Shown here in pieces: positions 1 to 8,248 of a DNA stretch of 28,946 nt. Source of the DNA: a virus; IMG/VR virus record IMGVR_UViG_3300043395_001930, positions 1 to 28,946 of that record; one strand, written 5' to 3'. The stretch's first letter is position 1. Each line of letters opens with the position of its first letter. A program made the position numbers and the translations under genes. The notes below the pieces were generated by a model. It was not told the origin of the DNA. It was given only the letters and a program-made list of their open reading frames with translations, and did no database searches.

Positions 1-1031
1 AGGGCGCCGGCGCAGCGTATGACGTGACCTTGACCGTCAAGAGCAAAGGCGTGCGCGGGAACGCGTGGTATGCGAAGCTCGACACTTCGCTGGCTCCGAG
101 CGGCAACGTCACTACGATCACGGGCGGTACCCCGACTAGCTCGGGCATGGTCCCGTTCTCTGGCGGATCTGGCACCGACGACGCTACGAACGTGATCAAC
201 CTGCTCAAGGCGACGGAATATTTCCGTATCGCCGCTGCGCAGAACGATTCAACCAATGCGGCGCTCTGGGAAGCTCATGCTGACGCCGAAGCGGACCCGC
301 TCATTGAGCATCTCGAGCAAGTCGTCTTCGGACACAACGGCACGCTCGCGGCTGCTACCACGCTAGCCCAGAGCACGCTGAACGCGTATCTGTGCTCGCT
401 CTACTGGTGCCGATACAGCCGCAAGCACCCGAGCCAGATTGCAGCGCGCATCGCGGGCATCCGCTGCGTTGCAGAGAGCACGAATCCCTGGACTCGGTAT
501 GACGGGCACTTCAACGATTCGACGGCGCTGCTCTGGACGACCGTCCCGCAGCTGAACGCGGACATCCCCCTGCATTCGGAGCTCAAGTCTGCGCTCAACT
601 CTGGCGTTTCGCCCATCAGCACGTATGCCGGCGACCTTCGCATCGTTCGCAGCATCTGCTCGCGCTCGCTGAACGGGTCGGCACCTGACTACCGTTGCCT
701 CGATACGGCTGACGTGAGCGTGCCACAGCGCGTGCGCGAAGAACTCGCGGTGCTCGGCGGGACATTCATTGAGAACAATCCGGGATGCGGTCCGGACTTG
801 CCCGATGGTCAGCCGCAACGGCCCGGCGTTGGCACCCCAAAGATCTGGAATGCTCTCGTCATCGGACTCGCTCGCGAGCTTGAGCAACGCGGATGGGTCT
901 CCGATGTTGACACGAACAAGCCCACGAGCACGTGGAACAACTCTAACAAGCGCATCGAGACGGCTTTCCCTGTCGTCGTTACGTCTCATCAGCATCAGCT
1001 GGTGAATTCGATCCGACAGGTTGCGGTCTGA
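1..1031 (+). CDS. Contractile tail sheath protein (5' truncated by window edge)
   Basis: Forms the outer contractile cylinder around the tail tube. The reading frame is open to the window edge with no upstream start; a GTG at 24 would be an arbitrary internal start, so the gene is probably cut. The visible 340 or so residues resemble the C-terminal part of Mu gpL-type sheaths: a helical stretch around PLIEHLEQVV, a HPSQIAARIAG segment (the motif that anchors neighbouring subunits), ALNSGVSPIS, then a block with IVRSICSR followed by VPQRVREEL. The next gene is a tail tube protein, the order seen in contractile-tail phages, which strongly supports the call. A terminator follows 10 bases after the stop. 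The assignment to the sheath family is by recognition, not by search. Confidence 0.8.
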   Translation, partial: GAGAAYDVTLTVKSKGVRGNAWYAKLDTSLAPSGNVTTITGGTPTSSGMVPFSGGSGTDDATNVINLLKATEYFRIAAAQNDSTNAALWEAHADAEADPLIEHLEQVVFGHNGTLAAATTLAQSTLNAYLCSLYWCRYSRKHPSQIAARIAGIRCVAESTNPWTRYDGHFNDSTALLWTTVPQLNADIPLHSELKSALNSGVSPISTYAGDLRIVRSICSRSLNGSAPDYRCLDTADVSVPQRVREELAVLGGTFIENNPGCGPDLPDGQPQRPGVGTPKIWNALVIGLARELEQRGWVSDVDTNKPTSTWNNSNKRIETAFPVVVTSHQHQLVNSIRQVAV

Positions 1032-1040
1032 GTAGGCTTG

Positions 1041-1089
1041 CCGGATGCGCTGCGCTTAATCCCCCGCAGCGCGGCGCATCCGGTTTTTT
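1041..1089 (+). terminator. Rho-independent terminator after the tail sheath gene
   Basis: A 10-bp perfect stem, CCGGATGCGC (1041-1050) with GCGCATCCGG (1074-1083), is followed directly by six T residues (1084-1089). A further TGCG/CGCA pairing extends it inward. It sits between sheath and tube genes, so it probably attenuates rather than ends the late transcript, adjusting sheath and tube levels relative to downstream genes. Confidence 0.8.
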
Positions 1090-1092
1090 ACG

Positions 1093-1106
1093 CGGGCCTA
1101 GGCCCG
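1093..1106. repeat. 14-bp perfect palindrome upstream of the tail tube gene
   Basis: CGGGCCTAGGCCCG reads the same on both strands and lies 13 bases before the tail tube ATG at 1120. It could fold in the mRNA leader or bind a protein. Nothing else shows its role. Confidence 0.4.
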
Positions 1107-1119
1107 GATTGGATTCAAG

Positions 1120-1494
1120 ATGGCCAGTAAATACCGATGGGCCTCGTGCTTCGTTGACGGGCGACGCGTAGCGTACAGCACTGAAGGCAGCTATGAGATC
1201 ACCGAGAATGGTGAGCCGATGATCACTGAGGATGGTTGGAACGGTGAATCAGACGGCGTGATCCTTACTTCGATGAATCTTACCCGCGCGTGCCCGGTTG
1301 GCGGCGACGGCCTTACGCTTGAAGAGACGCTCTTGCAGCGCAAGTACGTCAAGATCACTTGGGCTTCGTTGAACGGGAAGATCTTCACCAGCGAGATGAA
1401 GATTAAAACCGCGAGCTTTAGTGGTAATCATAACAGCGGCGCTCAGAACGGCACCATTACGGCTGCCGGAGGGAAGCCGGAGATCGTGGGCTGA
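1120..1494 (+). CDS. Tail tube protein (Mu gpM-like)
   Basis: A 124-aa protein, the usual size for the tail tube subunit that stacks as hexameric rings inside the sheath. It begins MASKYRWASCFVDGRR, then has a beta-rich body with VILTSMNLTRACPVGGDG and an acidic loop, and ends in a Gly-rich strand (residues 105-124). Position directly after the sheath gene and before the chaperone and tape measure genes is the standard order in Mu/P2-type tails. The start ATG at 1120 has only a weak purine-rich site (GGATT) upstream. No frameshift or truncation is visible. The call rests on size, beta-rich composition and neighbourhood; sequence similarity was not searched. Confidence 0.75.
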   Translation: MASKYRWASCFVDGRRVAYSTEGSYEITENGEPMITEDGWNGESDGVILTSMNLTRACPVGGDGLTLEETLLQRKYVKITWASLNGKIFTSEMKIKTASFSGNHNSGAQNGTITAAGGKPEIVG

Positions 1495-1513
1495 TAGTGA
1501 GTTCGGGGGAACC

Positions 1514-2172
1514 ATGAAGGCATCGAATCTAATTCGCGGATCGCTTGCGGTCCGCAGGGCAAAGCTGCCGCTCGCGAGTGATCCGAGCGGCAATGGGGCC
1601 GATCTTGGGAGCGCTGGGAGTAGTGCGCCCGAGGTCGGCCTTAAGCCGCTCAATGGCATCGAGACCGCGGAAGTCTTGCAGCGCGCGCGCGAGTTCGCAT
1701 CGTCGCGCGGAGTGACGGAGCCGAAAGAGGATGATGAGCTTTACCAGTACGGCAAGGCCGTCTGGTCGATTCTCCTCGGCTGCGTTGACCCGGACGAGCC
1801 AAAGGCGCGCTTCTTCGACGGCGGACTTGACCAGTTGCTTGGTCTACTGGGTCGAGACGAAGTGCTGCTGCTCTCTGAGCTTCAGGAGCAGTGGCAGCAA
1901 GAGTGCTCGCCGATGGTTAAGGACTTCTCCGAGGAGCAAGTCTCCGAGGCCATCGATACGCTTGCGGGTCCTGCTGGGAGTGCTTTTTTTTTGAGCTTGC
2001 GGCCCGGTTTGCGCTGGAACTTAGTGCGTTCTATGGCCGCCCTGCTGCGGAGCTCTCAGCCTGGCAGGTCAATCTCTGGTTCCACGCATACGTACGTGCC
2101 AGAAAGCGTCTGGAAGGCTCTGGAGAGCGAGCAGAGCGAGCAGAGTACAATCCCGCAACCGACCCGGGCTAA
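1514..2172 (+). CDS. Tail assembly chaperone made by -1 programmed frameshift (219 aa)
   Basis: Starts at ATG 1514 with a GGGGGA site six bases upstream. The zero frame gives 159 sensible residues (acidic, helical, with a DELYQYG segment) up to the T9 run at 1984-1992. In the zero frame the next 74 codons are Arg/Ser-rich and unlike a folded protein, ending at 2215. Shifting back one base gives a clean 60-residue extension starting FELAARFALELSAFYGR and including WQVNLWFHAYVRARKR, ending at TAA 2170-2172. P2 gpE/E' and lambda gpG/GT use the same device: the short form and the extended form together bind the tape measure protein during tail polymerisation. Position between tube and tape measure genes fits. 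The unshifted 233-aa form may also be made. A sequencing error in the homopolymer is the main alternative. Confidence 0.75.
1984..1992 (+). promoter_or_regulatory. Slippery T9 run for -1 ribosomal frameshift
   Basis: Nine T residues are read GC(T TTT TTT TTG) in the entering frame, which contains the T-TTT-TTT slippery heptamer. Slipping back one base lets both tRNA-Phe re-pair perfectly. The -1 frame downstream codes for a conserved-looking Trp/aromatic-rich segment, while the entering frame becomes low-complexity. P2-type phages use a T-run of this sort at the equivalent gene. Confidence 0.7.
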
Positions 2173-2211
2173 GCGCATCCTGAAGCCAGGCAGAGGCCTC
2201 CGGAGGCGCCG

Positions 2212-2745
2212 GTGAAGGCCTCCGACTTGCCCAAGCGCCGGCCGTTGGTTGTCGAGCGGCTAGAGCCAGCAGACTTCGCAGACCGGTGGGGATCGCGTCC
2301 AGATGGCGGCGTTGCCGTCGGGCTGCGTTTCATCTCCGACGCTGCCGAGGGGCAGGCGCGCAACGATGCCGCGCGAGAGGCTGCGCGCAAGTACGCCGAT
2401 ACGCAAGACAGAGATGCGTCGGTCGCTGAGTACAATGACGAATTGATGGCTCGCATCGTTGGCGCTGCCATCTGTGACCCGAACGATGTTTCGCGCGACC
2501 CGGAGGCGATACAGTTCGCCGAAGACACGACGCGCAGCGCGTTGCGGTCCAGTACGATTGCGCGGCTCTTTCGACGCATCGAAGCCATGCGCATCGAGCA
2601 TGGCGCGCATGCTGAAGCGGATGACGATGACCTTGCAGAGATTTCCGACCTGCTGGAGCTCGGGGTCATCAATCTGCTGGACGAATCAAACGCCAGGCGC
2701 GCCAGACGATACGCCGCAGCGTTGCTTGAAACCCTGAGACTCTAA
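2212..2745 (+). CDS. Small acidic helical protein of the tail chaperone region
   Basis: A 177-aa protein starting at GTG 2212. The start is well supported: GGAGG at 2202-2206 lies five bases upstream, and the GTGA overlaps the unshifted stop of the previous frame. The first residues (MKASDL) echo those of the preceding gene (MKASNL). The body is helical and charged, with an acidic run DDDDLAEISDLLELG at about residues 138-152 and a basic C-terminal helix. I do not recognise the family. Its place just before the tape measure gene, where a second tail chaperone or tape-measure partner often lies, suggests a role in tail assembly. It ends in TAATG, overlapping the next start by one base, so translation is probably coupled. 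Confidence 0.6.
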   Translation: MKASDLPKRRPLVVERLEPADFADRWGSRPDGGVAVGLRFISDAAEGQARNDAAREAARKYADTQDRDASVAEYNDELMARIVGAAICDPNDVSRDPEAIQFAEDTTRSALRSSTIARLFRRIEAMRIEHGAHAEADDDDLAEISDLLELGVINLLDESNARRARRYAAALLETLRL

Positions 2746-5075
2746 TGGCCACCACACCCATCAGAATCCGCGTTGGCGCCTCTCTCGATTCGTCCGTTGA
2801 CGAAGTGTTCGGGAGCATCGAGAAGCGCGCCAAAAAGGCGGCTGAAGTGGTGGCCCGCACGAATCAAAAGAGCCAACGCGAAACCGTGCAGCAGGCCGCA
2901 CGCGTCGCCCGTGGCCCAGGCGGCACTAACAAGGAAAAGGAAGAGGCCAAGCAAAAGGTCAAGGCCGCCAAAGACGAAGAGCGCGCCAAGGTTGCCTCGG
3001 CGAGGGCAGAGGACCGCGCCAAGAAAGAGGCCTTCCGCAACCGTATGCGGGAGATGAAGGAAGAGGCTCGGCAACGTCGCGATGACATGAAGCGCAACGA
3101 GCGCGCGCGCAAGCAATTCGAGTTTGAGATGCGCCAGATGGGGCGCGAACATGAGCGCGAAGAGGCAAAGCGCGCTCGTACAGCAGAGCGCATGCGACGG
3201 CGTGCACTTGGCCAGCAGAAGCGCCAGGAGTTGGCATCCAGTCGCGAAGTTGACAGATTCGCAACGCGTGCGTCACATCGGTTCACTCGATTCTTGGCGC
3301 CTAATCTGCCAATCCTTAGCACCGCCAAACGTGTTGCCGGTGATATCGTTCGAGGCATTGGTGTTGACACTAGCGTTTCAAGCTCACTAGGCCGCAGCGT
3401 TGACCTGGAAAAGCAGGCCGTAGCACTTTCGAACCAAGGCCTGCTTACCAAGACCCAGGATCCGACTGGCCGCAACACTACCCGAGTATCCGCCAAAGAT
3501 CTGATGGCAGAAGTGCGCAGCGTCGGGACTGCCAAGGCCTTCGACCCTGCCGAGCTGATGGCTGGTCTCGGCAAGTTCACCGACTTTACGGGCGATCTGA
3601 AGTCGGCGCGCGAAACAATGGCTGGCATTGCTGACCTTGCTGGCGCCACTGGCTCAAGCTTTGAAGAGCTCATGCAGGCCGCCGGCGGAGTCTCTAAAGC
3701 GCTTGGTGATATCCCTAACAAGGGGACAGCCGTTCTTGCCATCATGAACACGCTCGCCGGGCAGGCCAAGGTCGGCTCGGTAGAGATGCGTGACATGGCG
3801 CACGGGATCACCAAGATCACCGCTGCATCCGGCATGTTCGGCGGCTCGCGTGCGCAGAACGTAGCGGAGCTTGGTGCTCTTGCGCAGGCCGCCATGGAGG
3901 GCGGCGCGTCTAGTGCTGACGAAGCTTTGAATGCCGTTTCTCGCTTTTCGGATGCGCAAACTAAGAGCGCGCGAGTTAGCGCGTTTAAGAGCTTCGGAAT
4001 CAACCCTTACACCGACGATACGAACACGAAGCTACGCAGTCCGCTTGCTCTGCTGAAGGACTCACTCACAGCGACAGGCGGCGACCAGATCAAGATGATG
4101 AGCATATGGGGCAGCACGATTGGCCAGAAGGCCACGCGCCGCGCTGCCAATGTGTTTACGGATGCAGGCGGAGGAGAAGCTGGCCTGGCTGCTGTTGACA
4201 AGATGTTCGAGCCGCTTCTAAAGGCAGCACTCAATGAGCAGACGATTGCAGAAAACAATGCCGAGCGACTGAAGACCACAGCTGCCAAGGTCCAACAGTT
4301 CCAAAACAATCTCGACAAGATTGTGGCAACCACGGCCGACAAGGTCCTTCCGGCGTTCGAAGAGATGGCGCCCAAGGTTCTTAAGCTTACGGAGGCGCTG
4401 GGTGGCTTGGTCGAATGGGCTGCCAAGAATCCGCTCGAAGCTGCGTTCGTTGGCATTGGCGCAGCGGCAGCGCGCGCGATTAGCGAAAGCATCCTGCGCG
4501 CTGGCATTGATAGGGCGCTTACGTCGGCGCTTAATAGCTCTGGTGCCGCAGGCGTTGCGTCTGGCGTATCTGGGGCAGCTGGGCGCGCCGGCAGTGCCGT
4601 TGGCGGCATCGGTGCACTAGGTGGCCCGCTTGGCATAGCTGCAGCGATTGCGACAACGGTTGGAATTGGCGCTCTTACTGACGAGTGGAGCGCTCAGGGT
4701 CGGCTGCAGAAGGGCGAAAAGGTTGACGCCAGCGATCACTTGATGGGTTCAATTGGCAGCGCGATGACTGGTGGAGGTATCGTTGGGATGGCTTCACGCG
4801 CATGGCACGGCGGGAGCCTGGACGATATTATGCAGCAGTCCACTGGGTTTAAGCTGATGAATGCTATGTTCGGCAAAGACCCGGCGAATGCAGCTACAAG
4901 CGCATATCAATCGGTCGGCGGCAACGCTCAGGGCGGCAAGGTCAACGAGGATGCCATCGGTCGCGCAGCAGGGGCCAGCGTTGCTGATGCAATCGCAAGC
5001 CGCACGGTTGCGGTTCGCGTGACGAATCCGAAGGACATCGGTCTAGGTACACCCGGCGGACGAGAACCGAACTAA
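2745..5075 (+). CDS. Tail tape measure protein
   Basis: 776 aa, the longest protein of the tail module, directly after the chaperone genes as in nearly all long-tailed phages. Residues 20-165 are extremely charged (Lys, Arg, Glu, Ala) and should form a long coiled coil. The middle has Gly/Ala-rich helical repeats. Two hydrophobic stretches lie at about residues 566-590 and 610-645 (rich in Ala, Gly, Ile), typical of tape measure proteins that later cross the host membrane. The protein sets tail length and fills the tube until ejection. By the usual scaling of about 0.15 nm per residue the tail would be near 115 nm. No lytic enzyme domain is apparent. Both ends overlap neighbours by one base (TAATG). 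Confidence 0.85.
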   Translation: MATTPIRIRVGASLDSSVDEVFGSIEKRAKKAAEVVARTNQKSQRETVQQAARVARGPGGTNKEKEEAKQKVKAAKDEERAKVASARAEDRAKKEAFRNRMREMKEEARQRRDDMKRNERARKQFEFEMRQMGREHEREEAKRARTAERMRRRALGQQKRQELASSREVDRFATRASHRFTRFLAPNLPILSTAKRVAGDIVRGIGVDTSVSSSLGRSVDLEKQAVALSNQGLLTKTQDPTGRNTTRVSAKDLMAEVRSVGTAKAFDPAELMAGLGKFTDFTGDLKSARETMAGIADLAGATGSSFEELMQAAGGVSKALGDIPNKGTAVLAIMNTLAGQAKVGSVEMRDMAHGITKITAASGMFGGSRAQNVAELGALAQAAMEGGASSADEALNAVSRFSDAQTKSARVSAFKSFGINPYTDDTNTKLRSPLALLKDSLTATGGDQIKMMSIWGSTIGQKATRRAANVFTDAGGGEAGLAAVDKMFEPLLKAALNEQTIAENNAERLKTTAAKVQQFQNNLDKIVATTADKVLPAFEEMAPKVLKLTEALGGLVEWAAKNPLEAAFVGIGAAAARAISESILRAGIDRALTSALNSSGAAGVASGVSGAAGRAGSAVGGIGALGGPLGIAAAIATTVGIGALTDEWSAQGRLQKGEKVDASDHLMGSIGSAMTGGGIVGMASRAWHGGSLDDIMQQSTGFKLMNAMFGKDPANAATSAYQSVGGNAQGGKVNEDAIGRAAGASVADAIASRTVAVRVTNPKDIGLGTPGGREPN

Positions 5076-5953
5076 TGCCTACCGCGATCGAACAATTCCA
5101 GCGGCTCAAGTTCGCCGGCATACAGATCCCGTATCAGTCGATTCAGACGTCTGGCGGGATGCGGGATCATGTGCACGAGTACCCGCACATCCCGGGTGGC
5201 TCGCCTGAAAAGTTGGGGCGCCGTCTGTACACCATCCGTGTGCAGACGCGCTTTGACAACAGGCTGAAGAATCCGAAGTACGCCAAGCTGTATCCAAACG
5301 ATCTGGGCGTGCTGATGGCGCTGTTCGAGGATGGCGTTACGGATTCGCTGGTCATCCCGGGCATCGGAGAGATCCGCGCGTACTGCGTCAACTGGACGCG
5401 CACGCTTGCGTCGCGCTTGCAGTCTGGTGAGGATGTTGAGCTTGAGTTCAGGGAAGACCAAGAGTCCGCGTATCTGGTTCTGACCCAGATCAATCTACCA
5501 GCGGCCGACATGGCAACGATGCTCGGTGACCTTGACCGGCTAACGCCGGAGCCAAAGCCGAGCATCTTCCAAATCATTCGCGATGGCATTAACGGCGTGC
5601 TTGCCTACCGCGACCAGGCGCTCATGTACCGCGGCGCCATCATCGAGAAGATTGAAGAGCTCAAACGGCTCTGTGATGAAGCGGACGCAACGCTCGATCT
5701 GCTCAAGAACCCAATCAACTACGAACTGATCGCAGCGTTTCAACGGCTCTGGCAGTCGGTTAACAACCTAGCGGAAGAGATTGCTGGCGTCAGCGAGTTC
5801 AGGACGTACGTCACTCCGCGCGACATGACGGCGCAGGATGTTTCGATGGCCATCTTTGGCGATACGCTGCACGTGGCCGACGTGCTGAACTTGAACGCCA
5901 TCACTGACCCGTACGCAATACAAGCCGGCACTTCGATCCGCTACTTCAGGTGA
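5075..5953 (+). CDS. DNA circularisation/baseplate protein (Mu gpN-like)
   Basis: A 292-aa protein resembling the DNA-circulation N-terminal family: an early block LKFAGIQIPYQSI, then HVHEYPHIPGG and LGRRLYTIRVQTRF, as in Mu gpN homologues, which start with a conserved His-Glu-Tyr-Pro segment. The middle (residues 155-235) is helical. The C-terminus, with LNLNAITDPYAIQAGTSIRYF, resembles the short peptidoglycan- or tail-binding module of gpX/LysM type. In Mu this protein is part of the baseplate/hub region between tape measure and gpP, which is where it lies here. The start ATG overlaps the tape measure stop. The family name refers to DNA circularisation, but a structural baseplate role is better supported by position. 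Confidence 0.7.
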   Translation: MPTAIEQFQRLKFAGIQIPYQSIQTSGGMRDHVHEYPHIPGGSPEKLGRRLYTIRVQTRFDNRLKNPKYAKLYPNDLGVLMALFEDGVTDSLVIPGIGEIRAYCVNWTRTLASRLQSGEDVELEFREDQESAYLVLTQINLPAADMATMLGDLDRLTPEPKPSIFQIIRDGINGVLAYRDQALMYRGAIIEKIEELKRLCDEADATLDLLKNPINYELIAAFQRLWQSVNNLAEEIAGVSEFRTYVTPRDMTAQDVSMAIFGDTLHVADVLNLNAITDPYAIQAGTSIRYFR

Positions 5954-5957
5954 TGCG

Positions 5958-7157
5958 ATGAATGACAAGGCATGGCGAGACGACGAGATTGTGCTGCGCG
6001 TAGGCACAAGCAAGAGCCGACGCCTTGTCTCGTATCGCATCGAGTCCAGCATCTTTCGGCAACCCGGCGCGTTCAGCGCGCGCTTCGGGCACGCTGAGAT
6101 GTTGCCTGCGATTCTGTCGCAGCCAATCCACGGCGCCAAGTTCGAGCTGCACATGGTGAAGGCCGGGCAAGAGTCTGGCGTCATCATGCAGACCGGCATC
6201 GTTGACGCATTCTCCGTTGGCAGCTCCGGACCGAGCGAGATTGAGCTGCGTGGGCGTGACATGATCGCGCCGCTGTTCAACTCGTTCTTTCTCGCCGATC
6301 GCGCATTCGATAGCGTCAACTATTACGACATCACGGCCGAGGCGATGAAGATCGCCGGCATGGATCCAGCGAACCTGGTGACTGGTCCAGGTGCGCGCGA
6401 CAGCATCATCGGCGGCGTCAAGAAAGCGAAAGCTCGGAAGCCGTCAACCGATGCCAAGTCGCAGATTGTGCAGCAGACCGAGGGCAACAAGACTCGGGTT
6501 GTGTACAACACAATCAAGGCCGACGTCGGCTCGAACTTGTATCAGTGGCTTAAGGACCAATACAAAAAGTCCGGGCTGTTTCTGTGGTCGGCTCCGAACG
6601 GCAAGCTGGTGCTGTCGGCGCCGAATGCCAACGTCATCCCGCAGTTCAAGATCACACGCAAGCTCAGCGGCCAGACGTCAACGGACGTGAACATCGAGGC
6701 GTGGGATTACGGCATTGACTATTCCGGAATGCACTCTCACGTGTACGTGTACGGCCGAGCCGGAGGCGGCAAGGATGGCCGTCGGCGCATCGGCGCTGTA
6801 GCGGTTGACCAGCGACTATTGGACGCCGGTCTGCAATCGCGCATCTCGTATGAGGATGATGTGCGGACGCAAAAAGAGGCAGAGTACCTCGCCAAGCGCT
6901 ATGCCATCGAAGAAACGCGCAACGGGCTGACCATCGAATACACGCTCAGCGGGCACTCGGCGCCGAGCCAAGTTACACCTGGCGTTCGCCTGCCCTGGAC
7001 GATTGACGAGATTGTAGCGGTTGACGATGAGTGGCTGGGCATCAAACAGAATTTGTACATCGGCGATGTGACGTATACTCGTGATGCTCAGGGCACGCGC
7101 ACAACGATCAAGCTGTACCGCCCGCGTGACCTAGTGTTTGCGGAGAATGCACAATGA
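5958..7157 (+). CDS. Baseplate hub protein (Mu gpP/gp44, T4 gp27-like)
   Basis: A 399-aa protein with the features of gpP/gpD-type hubs that form the trimeric ring attaching the spike to the tail tube: an N-terminal beta domain (DEIVLRVG, then YRIESSIFRQPGAFSARFG), a segment ELRGRDMIAPLFNS, a central domain with LYQWLKDQYKKSGLFLWSAP, and a C-terminal barrel with YTRDAQGTRTTIKLYRP. The order GRD, then QWLKD and LFLW, is typical of the family. AGGTGA lies just upstream of ATG 5958. The last four bases overlap the start of the spike gene (ATGA), as expected for hub and spike partners made in matched amounts. Confidence 0.8.
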   Translation: MNDKAWRDDEIVLRVGTSKSRRLVSYRIESSIFRQPGAFSARFGHAEMLPAILSQPIHGAKFELHMVKAGQESGVIMQTGIVDAFSVGSSGPSEIELRGRDMIAPLFNSFFLADRAFDSVNYYDITAEAMKIAGMDPANLVTGPGARDSIIGGVKKAKARKPSTDAKSQIVQQTEGNKTRVVYNTIKADVGSNLYQWLKDQYKKSGLFLWSAPNGKLVLSAPNANVIPQFKITRKLSGQTSTDVNIEAWDYGIDYSGMHSHVYVYGRAGGGKDGRRRIGAVAVDQRLLDAGLQSRISYEDDVRTQKEAEYLAKRYAIEETRNGLTIEYTLSGHSAPSQVTPGVRLPWTIDEIVAVDDEWLGIKQNLYIGDVTYTRDAQGTRTTIKLYRPRDLVFAENAQ

Positions 7158-7918
7158 GATGGGCATGGTCATTCGGCGCGTCACAGTTCAGTGAATACGA
7201 TGCGGATGGGTTCCTGGGAATCCAGATTGACCCGCAGGGCGAAGACGGCGGCGCTGCGCTGCTCGAGTTGGCGCATCCGTATGGGTTCGCGTCTCGACCC
7301 GTTGACCCGGACGCGGATGGCCTCGGCTGCGCCGTGCTGGTTGGCAAAGCTGGTGCTCGCGACTCCTGGGCCTGGCTAGGACATGACCCGCGCATGGCCA
7401 GCAAGGTGCCTGAGCTCAGCAAGGGCGCATCGGTGCAGTACGGCGCGACCGGCACATTCGGACTCATCGACGGCGAAGACGGCACCTGGACTCAGTACGT
7501 GCCGTGCGAGTTCGACGGTTCGGGTACTCCGACGAAAGCGCATCTGGTGCAAGTTGGACTCGACCCGAACGGCGAGAAGACGATCTCGATCGTGCACGCC
7601 GATGGCATGGCCATCACGATGTTTGACGGCAAGACCGTCATCTCGAACAAGAGCGGCAATGCATACATCGAGATCGGTGATGATGGCATCGTGCTCAATG
7701 GCAACGTGAAGCTGAACGGCGGCGTTGATGTTGGCGGGACCGGCGGGATGCCGCTGGTGAATCACGCATTATTCGTTGCTTGGTGGAATGCGATGGCCGC
7801 AGCCATTACCACTGCCAAGCCAGACGTGCCGCTTGCGCCGTCGGCACTTGGGCCAATGCTGGCAACGGCCGGGGCCGGTCTGGCCGCGGTCGGGACGCTA
7901 ATCACTAAGGGCAAGTGA
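7154..7918 (+). CDS. Baseplate central spike (Mu gp45/P2 gpV-like)
   Basis: 254 aa. The N-terminal 150 residues look like the OB-fold domain of gpV/gp45 spikes (GFLGIQIDPQGEDGG, then ASVQYGATGTFGL). Residues 160-200 are short beta repeats (NAYIEIGDDGIVLNGNVKLN) that fit the triple-stranded beta-helix forming the membrane-piercing needle. Many gp45/gpV spikes then carry an HxH iron-binding tip; here I see only a single His in the corresponding stretch and no HxH, and the C-terminus is Ala-rich and helical instead. The tip may therefore be provided by another protein. It overlaps the hub gene by four bases and the following Pro-Leu repeat gene by one. Confidence 0.75.
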   Translation: MRWAWSFGASQFSEYDADGFLGIQIDPQGEDGGAALLELAHPYGFASRPVDPDADGLGCAVLVGKAGARDSWAWLGHDPRMASKVPELSKGASVQYGATGTFGLIDGEDGTWTQYVPCEFDGSGTPTKAHLVQVGLDPNGEKTISIVHADGMAITMFDGKTVISNKSGNAYIEIGDDGIVLNGNVKLNGGVDVGGTGGMPLVNHALFVAWWNAMAAAITTAKPDVPLAPSALGPMLATAGAGLAAVGTLITKGK

Positions 7919-8244
7919 TGAGCCGCTGCGCGTTCGCCATTCCGCCGCTGCCTAGCCTGGCGCTGCCGAGTCTGCCCATTCCAGGGTTGCCGAGCCTTCC
8001 GACGCTGCCGAGCATCGGGCTGCCAGGGATACCGTTGCCGGGCCTGCCGAGCTTGCCGGTACCAAGCCTTGCCACGCCAAGCCTGCCTATCCCATCACTG
8101 CCAACGTTACCGACCCTGCCTGGTCTTCCGGCGCTGCCTGGTGTGCCGTCGCTTCCGGTGCCGTCCCTAGCGCTGCCTGCGCTGCCCATCCCATCCCTGC
8201 CGTCGCTGCCGACGCTGCCCGGGCTCTCCTGCCCACTGGACTAA
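7918..8244 (+). CDS. Pro-Leu repeat protein next to the tail spike
   Basis: 108 aa, of which 33 are Pro and 27 Leu; the rest are mostly Ser, Thr, Gly, Ala, Ile and Val. From residue 9 on Pro recurs mainly every third residue (motifs such as SLPTLP, PSLPIP), with a few phase slips. Three longer near-copies of PSLA-x-P-x-LPIP-x-LP-x-LPTLP begin at about residues 12, 49 and 82. A polyproline II helix has three residues per turn, so Pro and Leu would each form a stripe. One Cys lies near each end (residues 4 and 105). ATG 7918 (TGATG overlap, AAGG upstream) is preferred over GTG 7915. I do not recognise the family. Position between spike and wedge genes suggests a baseplate or spike accessory. 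Confidence 0.7.
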   Translation: MSRCAFAIPPLPSLALPSLPIPGLPSLPTLPSIGLPGIPLPGLPSLPVPSLATPSLPIPSLPTLPTLPGLPALPGVPSLPVPSLALPALPIPSLPSLPTLPGLSCPLD

Positions 8245-8248
8245 CGCC

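Noticed and set aside
1741-1775. GTACGGC-N3-GCCGTC as a third operator copy
   Set aside because: Spacing differs, the right arm is incomplete, and it lies inside the chaperone coding sequence with no promoter boxes.
2864-4003. A 379-aa minus-strand frame opposite the tape measure gene
   Set aside because: Shadow of an Ala/Lys/Glu-rich coiled-coil gene; Arg/Ser/Ala-rich, no ribosome site, and lies fully inside a clear tape measure gene.
7915-7917. GTG start for the Pro-Leu repeat gene
   Set aside because: The following ATG at 7918 overlaps the spike stop in the usual TGATG form and is better placed after AAGG.
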